From an uncultured Sutterella sp. (GTDB taxonomy: Bacteria; Pseudomonadota; Gammaproteobacteria; Burkholderiales; Burkholderiaceae_F): a stretch of DNA of 17,862 bases. Shown here piece by piece: positions 14,430-17,862 of this stretch; within the stretch, counting starts at the first letter, position 1; each line of letters begins with the position of its first letter. The position numbers were made by a program, and so were the translations under genes. The DNA lies in contig CALEAW010000068.1 in the NCBI GenBank assembly GCA_937943605.1, positions 1 to 17,862 of the forward strand, read 5' to 3'. Under the pieces are notes generated by a model. That model was not told where the DNA came from, made no database searches, and saw nothing but the letters and a program-made list of their open reading frames with translations.

Positions 14430-14637
14430 ATGTCAGCAAAAGAACTAGTTGTGTGTGCTGAATGTGACAGCCTTTTTTGGAATAGTTCTTCACAGATGAT
14501 TGGGTTATGCCCAGAATGTGCTCTACGGGTATCCAAACTGTTCTCATAAATTTCACAAAGGTAGGTGTGTTTTCTGTTTTTGGGACGGTTCTAGTAGCAA
14601 CTACGTAAGAAAACTTCGTCAAAAGGAGGGCAGATCT
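14430..14637 (+). pseudogene. Frameshifted zinc-ribbon gene
   Basis: ATG 14430, preceded by AAAGGGAG, opens a frame reading MSAKELVVCAECDSLFWNSS, SQMIGLCPECA, with cysteines at 9, 12, 27 and 30. It stops at TAA 14547-14549. The rest of the same domain continues in another + frame from about 14524: YGYPNCSHKFHKGRCVFCFW, DGSSSNYVRKLRQKEGR. The point of change is around 14520-14524 and needs one extra base or two missing bases. The second frame has no stop before the DUF4241 start at 14638 and runs straight into it. The ancestral product was probably a 70-residue double CxxC zinc-binding protein. As written it yields only a 39-residue peptide. A sequencing error cannot be excluded. Confidence 0.7.
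14623..14629 (+). promoter_or_regulatory. Ribosome binding site of the DUF4241 gene
   Basis: AAGGAGG lies eight bases before ATG 14638. It supports that ATG rather than the upstream in-frame ATG at 14500, which belongs to the broken zinc-ribbon gene. Confidence 0.8.
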
Positions 14638-15369
14638 ATGCCGACAACAGAGTGGCTGAACAAATACGAATCCATCAAGGACAAACTGGCCTGTAAAACG
14701 GACCTAGAGACTCATTTCACTGAAAAAGTGATTGGAAACATGAGCGTGGATGTGCTCGACGTAGGTGTCGTGAACTTTCCTACCGGGACGATCTTCGCTT
14801 GCGATCCTTTGATGGAGTTGGAGGATACACCGCCCTTTATACAGACAATCCCCGCCGGGACTTATCCCGTAAAGATCTGTGTGGTGCCCAGTGAAAAATA
14901 TGGTGATCGCTACGCCTGTGTCAAGGTGGAGGTCAGTCAGGAAAAGCCTGTTCGCTATGAGCTGGGCATGACTGGCAAAGAGGATCTGAATGATGAGTTA
15001 GGGGAGGGCGACTATTATGGATTTGGTGTAGACGCCGGGATGGCATGTGTGGCTGACATACAGACACAAAACGTTTTCAAGACATACTGGGCCAAAAGGT
15101 TAGAAGAAGATTCTGATATTGATCCTTACAACGATCTCTTTTGTGACCTGTTGGAGGAAAACGCTAAAACTCATCCTAAGTATCAGAATAGCCATGGCGA
15201 CTGGCTCAATTGGACGGTACCGAACACAGACTGCAATCTTCCCATCTTTTCCTCTGGTTGGGGCGACGGCTATTATCCCGCCTATTTCGGCTATGACGCC
15301 AATGACAATGTTTGTGCAGTGTATTTGCGCTTCATCGACATTGAACCCAGCTACAGGGAGCAGCTGTAA
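14638..15369 (+). CDS. DUF4241 domain protein
   Basis: The 243-residue product starts MPTTEWLNKYESIKDKLACK. It shows the DUF4241 pattern: GVVNFPTGTIFACDPLMEL at about 43-61, TIPAGTYPVKICVVPSEKYGDRYACVKVEVS at about 71-101, PVRYELGMTGKEDL, then YYGFGVDAGMACVADI (about 126-141) and, near the end, SSGWGDGYYPAYFGYDANDNVCAVYLRFIDI. The middle has a helical insertion (WAKRLEEDSDIDPYNDLFCDLLEEN). The VDAG-x-AC-x-AD and GWGDGYYP-x-Y-x-G-x-D motifs are the family's signature as I know it. It is a soluble protein common in bacterial immunity arrays with no established activity. Upstream the frame is open into the broken zinc-ribbon gene, but the strong ribosome site defines the start. The next gene follows after 14 bases. 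Confidence 0.88.
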   Translation: MPTTEWLNKYESIKDKLACKTDLETHFTEKVIGNMSVDVLDVGVVNFPTGTIFACDPLMELEDTPPFIQTIPAGTYPVKICVVPSEKYGDRYACVKVEVSQEKPVRYELGMTGKEDLNDELGEGDYYGFGVDAGMACVADIQTQNVFKTYWAKRLEEDSDIDPYNDLFCDLLEENAKTHPKYQNSHGDWLNWTVPNTDCNLPIFSSGWGDGYYPAYFGYDANDNVCAVYLRFIDIEPSYREQL

Positions 15370-15383
15370 GGAGGAAAAGAGCG

Positions 15384-16343
15384 ATGAAATGGCCAAAACG
15401 CGTGCGAACTGTGAACTGGGAGAGCGGTGTCCTGACCTTAGACGGAGAAAAGCAATTTGAAGTTCCGGAGCTGACCGCAGAGATTATGGAGCAGCTGGCT
15501 AGTTACACCCTGGTTGGCTTTCATGTGAAAGGGTATCCGGTGACCGATACACTTCTTGCTCCTTTTGCCGGACATAAAAGCATGGTCAACTTCGGCGTGG
15601 AGGACGGTGCGCTTACAGACGCCTGTTTTCCTGTTTTTTCCGCGATGCCCAAGCTACGCTATCTGCTGTTGGACGGTAACGTCGCCATTCACGGCAGCGG
15701 TCTGTCCGCTTTGCAAGGCTGCAAGTTGGATCTTCTGACACTCAATCGCACAGGCTTGGATGATGTCGGACTGCTTCAAGCCGCCTCCATATCCAAACTC
15801 TCCCATATCCATATCGACCATACCGCTGTGACATATGAGGGACTGTTGGGCATCGCTAGCAACAGCTACATTGAGCCGGTATCCCATGTGCAATTCACCA
15901 AGGAGCAGATGGCATCCTTCGCCCAGTGTCAACGTGAAAAGGCCAAAAAGCCCGTCCAACTGGATGAACATGCTGCGACGGATTGCCGCAGTGTGTTATG
16001 CGCTTTCTTTGCGGAAATAACAGGGTGGGAGCAGTACATGGAGGAAGTTGGGTTTGATGATGCTGAGGCTGTGCCCCGCCTTCTGGCAATCTGGGAGAAG
16101 TATGTGAGCGAAAAGCCCCGTCCAGGCTATCGCCCTCTAGGCCTCTCATACAGTGCCCAGGGAACCTACAACGGAGAAGAATTCCTAGACGCGGAGCAGA
16201 TCACCAAGAATAAGCTCTACATCTACACCAAGGAGAAAAACACCGGTTTTGAACGACGGTTTCTTATGAAGCGTGTGGGCGATAACTGGATGATCGATGG
16301 GGTTCAGGAGCGGCTGAACGGATGGCAGCGAACAGGACTATAA
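15384..16343 (+). CDS. Leucine-rich-repeat protein with NTF2-like C-terminal domain
   Basis: AAGGAGG precedes ATG 15384 at optimal distance. The 319-residue protein begins with a short beta segment (WESGVLTLDGEKQFEVPELT). Leucine-rich units cover about 60-160: MVNFGVEDGALTDACFPVFSAMPKLRYLLLDGN (67-99), GLSALQGCKLDLLTLNRTGLDDVGLLQAAS (106-135) and KLSHIHIDHTAVTYEGLLGIAS (138-159). From about 198 the pattern changes to an NTF2-fold immunity domain: DCRSVLCAFFAEITGWEQYM, then YSAQGTYNGEEFLDAEQITKNKLYIYTKE, and the closing ERRFLMKRVGDNWMIDGVQERLNGW. Such NTF2-like domains are known as immunity proteins. The LRR part could provide toxin recognition. The gene is notably G/C-richer than its upstream region. 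Domain calls are moderate to firm. Confidence 0.82.
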   Translation: MKWPKRVRTVNWESGVLTLDGEKQFEVPELTAEIMEQLASYTLVGFHVKGYPVTDTLLAPFAGHKSMVNFGVEDGALTDACFPVFSAMPKLRYLLLDGNVAIHGSGLSALQGCKLDLLTLNRTGLDDVGLLQAASISKLSHIHIDHTAVTYEGLLGIASNSYIEPVSHVQFTKEQMASFAQCQREKAKKPVQLDEHAATDCRSVLCAFFAEITGWEQYMEEVGFDDAEAVPRLLAIWEKYVSEKPRPGYRPLGLSYSAQGTYNGEEFLDAEQITKNKLYIYTKEKNTGFERRFLMKRVGDNWMIDGVQERLNGWQRTGL

Positions 16344-16347
16344 GTTA

Positions 16348-16722
16348 ATGCAAATGATTGATCGAATATGGTATGCGGCAGAAAAGTGGCGTCAGAAAGT
16401 AGGGAATCACCTGACTGGTGATCTCTTATTGCAAACGATTAGTTTGTGGGTATTGGTGCCCATTGTTGGCCCTTTGACGTATCGACTACATTGGCTTCTC
16501 GCGTTACTTTTGTTGATCGTTATTGGCGTCAGTCCATTGATCTTTTGTCATGCCCGCTATACATCAGAACGTCGTGATCAATTGGACAAAAAGTATGCTC
16601 GAATGAAAGCGCCTGGAATGATGATATTAAAGGTTTACTTGGCGGCTCTAGTAGTCAGCATATTTGAGTGGTGGTTAATGTATCTATGTGGATTTCTCTC
16701 TTTGTCAGGAGGAGTTCGTTGA
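16348..16722 (+). CDS. Three-helix membrane protein, 124 residues
   Basis: ATG 16348 lies four bases after the LRR gene stop; a second ATG at 16354 is also possible. CAGGAC at 16334-16339 inside the preceding gene may serve as a weak ribosome site. The product has an amphipathic start (IDRIWYAAEKWRQKVG), helices at about 25-44 (DLLLQTISLWVLVPIVG), 48-67 (HWLLALLLLIVIGVSPLIFC), a charged loop (HARYTSERRDQLDKKYARMK, 68-87) and a third helix at 90-116 (ending FEWWLMYLCGFLSL). The charged loop is probably cytoplasmic. I recognise no family. It may be an immunity protein for a membrane-targeting toxin, like many colicin immunity proteins; that is inference. Base composition is lower in G/C than the genes on both sides. 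Confidence 0.7.
   Translation: MQMIDRIWYAAEKWRQKVGNHLTGDLLLQTISLWVLVPIVGPLTYRLHWLLALLLLIVIGVSPLIFCHARYTSERRDQLDKKYARMKAPGMMILKVYLAALVVSIFEWWLMYLCGFLSLSGGVR
16707..16714 (+). promoter_or_regulatory. Strong Shine-Dalgarno-like site with no fitting gene start
   Basis: AGGAGGAG lies within the end of the three-helix gene. The only start-type codon at proper distance is TTG 16719, which opens a 12-codon frame (MKICLNAKEILT, stop TAG) leading nowhere. The SUKH gene proper begins at 16769 with its own AAGG. The site may be the relic of a lost gene start, or just coding sequence of the membrane protein. Confidence 0.35.
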
Positions 16723-16768
16723 AGATCTGTTTAAACGCCAAAGAAATACTGACATAGAAGGCTTATAT

Positions 16769-17521
16769 ATGCTGGATGTTGTGAATTTGCAAAATAAGCT
16801 TCTGGACCTAGTTGAGGGACGAGAGACACCAGATAGTTGGCAAAACTGGTGGAATACCTATGCGTCTGAACTGGAACATTTGCTCAGTCGTGGTGAATTG
16901 CTGAAAATAAAGCCTTGTAAGCACGGCTTTTCATGGGTTCCAATACTCACTAGCCAAAAAGGAGCAATAGCGTATTTGGAAAAGAACGGAGTGGCATTCC
17001 AAGCTAGTTCTCTCTATCAAGAGCGATATTGTGCGGAACTGGACGCTTTCTGCGAGGAGCAGGAGCGAATGCTGCGGGAAAAGCAAAAGGAGTTCAAGAC
17101 CAACAACCCGAAGCTCTTTTGCCGATACCCCAAGTTCTCCAAAGCTTTGGCGAAGGCGCTGGACTCCACTGATGAAATCCGGCCAGCGGCCACGGAGGAG
17201 CTGATCGGGAATCAAGAGAGCGTGTTGGATTTCGCACTTCCATCGCAGGTGCGAGAGTTTTTTCTGTTGACTGCAGGTATCGATGTATCCACAGGCATAA
17301 TCATTGATCTTTCTAGGACATTTAATCTGACCTTCCATGGAGAGCAGTATTGTGTACTGGGCGAGTTCTGGAAAGAGGCGGATGGCGACCAGCTCTTGCT
17401 CAGCCCTGGAGAGGAAACCATCTGGTACTACGCCCATGAGCAGAACAAGGTAAAACGCCTCTGCGATGATATGACCGAACTGCTGGAGAAGAAACTGGCG
17501 AGGTATCTCAATGAGCACTGA
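16769..17521 (+). CDS. SMI1/KNR4 (SUKH) family protein
   Basis: The frame opens at GTG 16688, inside the preceding gene. ATG 16769 has AGAAGG at normal distance and yields MLDVVNLQNKLLDLVEGRET, a natural start. The 250-residue product has a helical N-terminal region (1-75, with TPDSWQNWWNTYASELEHLLSRGE and KPCKHGFSWVPILTSQKGAIAYLEKNG), a charged coiled-coil-like linker at about 88-112 (LDAFCEEQERMLREKQKEFK), then a SUKH domain at about 143-247: ELIGNQESVLDFALPSQVREFFLLTAGIDVSTGIIIDLS, LTFHGEQYCVLGEFWKEADGDQLLLSPGEETIWYYAHEQ and a last helix MTELLEKKLARYL. The FALP-x-x-x-R-x-FF motif and the acidic GD-x-L strand are typical of this fold. SUKH proteins bind toxin domains directly. The SUKH call is firm; the N-terminal module is unassigned. 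Confidence 0.87.
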   Translation: MLDVVNLQNKLLDLVEGRETPDSWQNWWNTYASELEHLLSRGELLKIKPCKHGFSWVPILTSQKGAIAYLEKNGVAFQASSLYQERYCAELDAFCEEQERMLREKQKEFKTNNPKLFCRYPKFSKALAKALDSTDEIRPAATEELIGNQESVLDFALPSQVREFFLLTAGIDVSTGIIIDLSRTFNLTFHGEQYCVLGEFWKEADGDQLLLSPGEETIWYYAHEQNKVKRLCDDMTELLEKKLARYLNEH

Positions 17522-17544
17522 AAATAAATTCGGGAGGAACTGCC

Positions 17545-17862
17545 ATGTCACAGATCGCAACCTTTTATCTGCTCAAAAATAACCAGAGGCAGGAACTGTC
17601 CAACGGCGACTGCTCTGGTGCGGTCTATATGGCCATCTGGGACTGGTGCGAGTGCGAGCTGGATCTAGATGTCCGCTTTCCAGCTCCACAGACAGAGGAT
17701 ACCTTGGACTGCGCTTTGCTGGAGGGAGAGCAGGCGTCTAAACTGCTGGCAGCTCTGCGGGAGTGGAACCTCCCGGAACTGGCCGCTGAAATTGCCCCAG
17801 ACTGGGATCTGCCCACCAAAGCGGTGCAAAGCGGACTTGAAACGCTGCACTCCCATCTGGAA
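17545..17862 (+). CDS. Unrecognised protein, cut by the window end
   Basis: GGGAGGA precedes ATG 17545, 23 bases after the SUKH stop, and the frame stays open for 106 codons to the last base. The visible part starts MSQIATFYLLKNNQRQELSN. It continues with a helix around SGAVYMAIWDWCECELDLDV, an LDCALLEGEQASKLLAALREWNL segment and TKAVQSGLETLHSHLE. It is G/C-rich (34 of 60 bases at 17641-17700). The opening MSQIATFYLL is one I associate with unnamed immunity-type proteins of Clostridia, but I cannot name a family. The product is likely soluble. Its length and 3' end lie outside the window. Confidence 0.7.
   Translation, partial: MSQIATFYLLKNNQRQELSNGDCSGAVYMAIWDWCECELDLDVRFPAPQTEDTLDCALLEGEQASKLLAALREWNLPELAAEIAPDWDLPTKAVQSGLETLHSHLE

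Noticed and set aside
16931..17560. 209-codon antisense frame over the last SUKH gene
   Set aside because: The + frame has the SUKH pattern and a proper start; the antisense frame has no family features.

Overview
The window is a one-direction array of about 22 short to medium genes, all on the + strand, plus at least three gene remnants. Most intergenic gaps are 4-40 bases and most genes carry their own Shine-Dalgarno sequence. No toxin, secretion component, transposase, integrase, tRNA, rRNA or CRISPR array is visible. The recognisable families are typical of immunity proteins and of the 'polyimmunity' loci known from polymorphic toxin systems: SMI1/KNR4-like (SUKH), DUF1963/YwqG, DUF2185 (Imm33-like), DUF2262, DUF2004, DUF4241, DUF4261, DUF5713, DKNYY repeats, an ankyrin-repeat protein, a leucine-rich-repeat/NTF2-like protein and a CbrC/UPF0167 protein. 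The best reading is a reservoir of immunity genes, probably next to a toxin locus outside the window. This is inference from family membership and layout.

Layout. 1-3378: DUF4261 protein (apparently short at its N-terminus), a 46-residue membrane peptide, a zinc-ribbon protein with a DUF1963-like C-terminus, and a DUF6138-like protein. 3388-7959: a tightly packed run of ankyrin/SUKH-like, TfoX-N-like, an unrecognised acidic protein, DUF2262, DUF2004 and YwqG-type DUF1963. 8103-9158: a two-domain DUF2185 protein followed by a 302-base gap that holds a decayed reading frame. 9233-12682: an unrecognised protein, a repeat-like 379-residue protein, a CbrC-family protein and a DKNYY-repeat protein. 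12690-14637: a SUKH-like protein, then the most disordered stretch: a scrambled chimera of two genes that also occur intact in the window, an AT-rich two-helix membrane peptide, a small unrecognised protein, an intact DUF5713 gene and a frameshifted zinc-ribbon gene. 14638-17862: DUF4241, LRR/NTF2-like, a three-helix membrane protein, a SUKH protein, and a last gene cut by the window end.

Organism. I cannot name it. The strong AGGAGG-type ribosome sites and the protein families resemble those common in gut Clostridia, while many genes favour CGN over AGA/AGG arginine codons, which would also suit a gamma- or betaproteobacterium. Base composition is a patchwork: 14 of 60 bases are G/C at 13561-13620, against 34 of 60 at 17641-17700. 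That suggests cassettes collected from different sources by transfer.

How the genes may work together: each protein would independently neutralise one toxin type. Soluble ones would bind toxin domains in the cytoplasm. The three small membrane proteins may protect the envelope. There is no sign of a metabolic pathway or multi-subunit complex.
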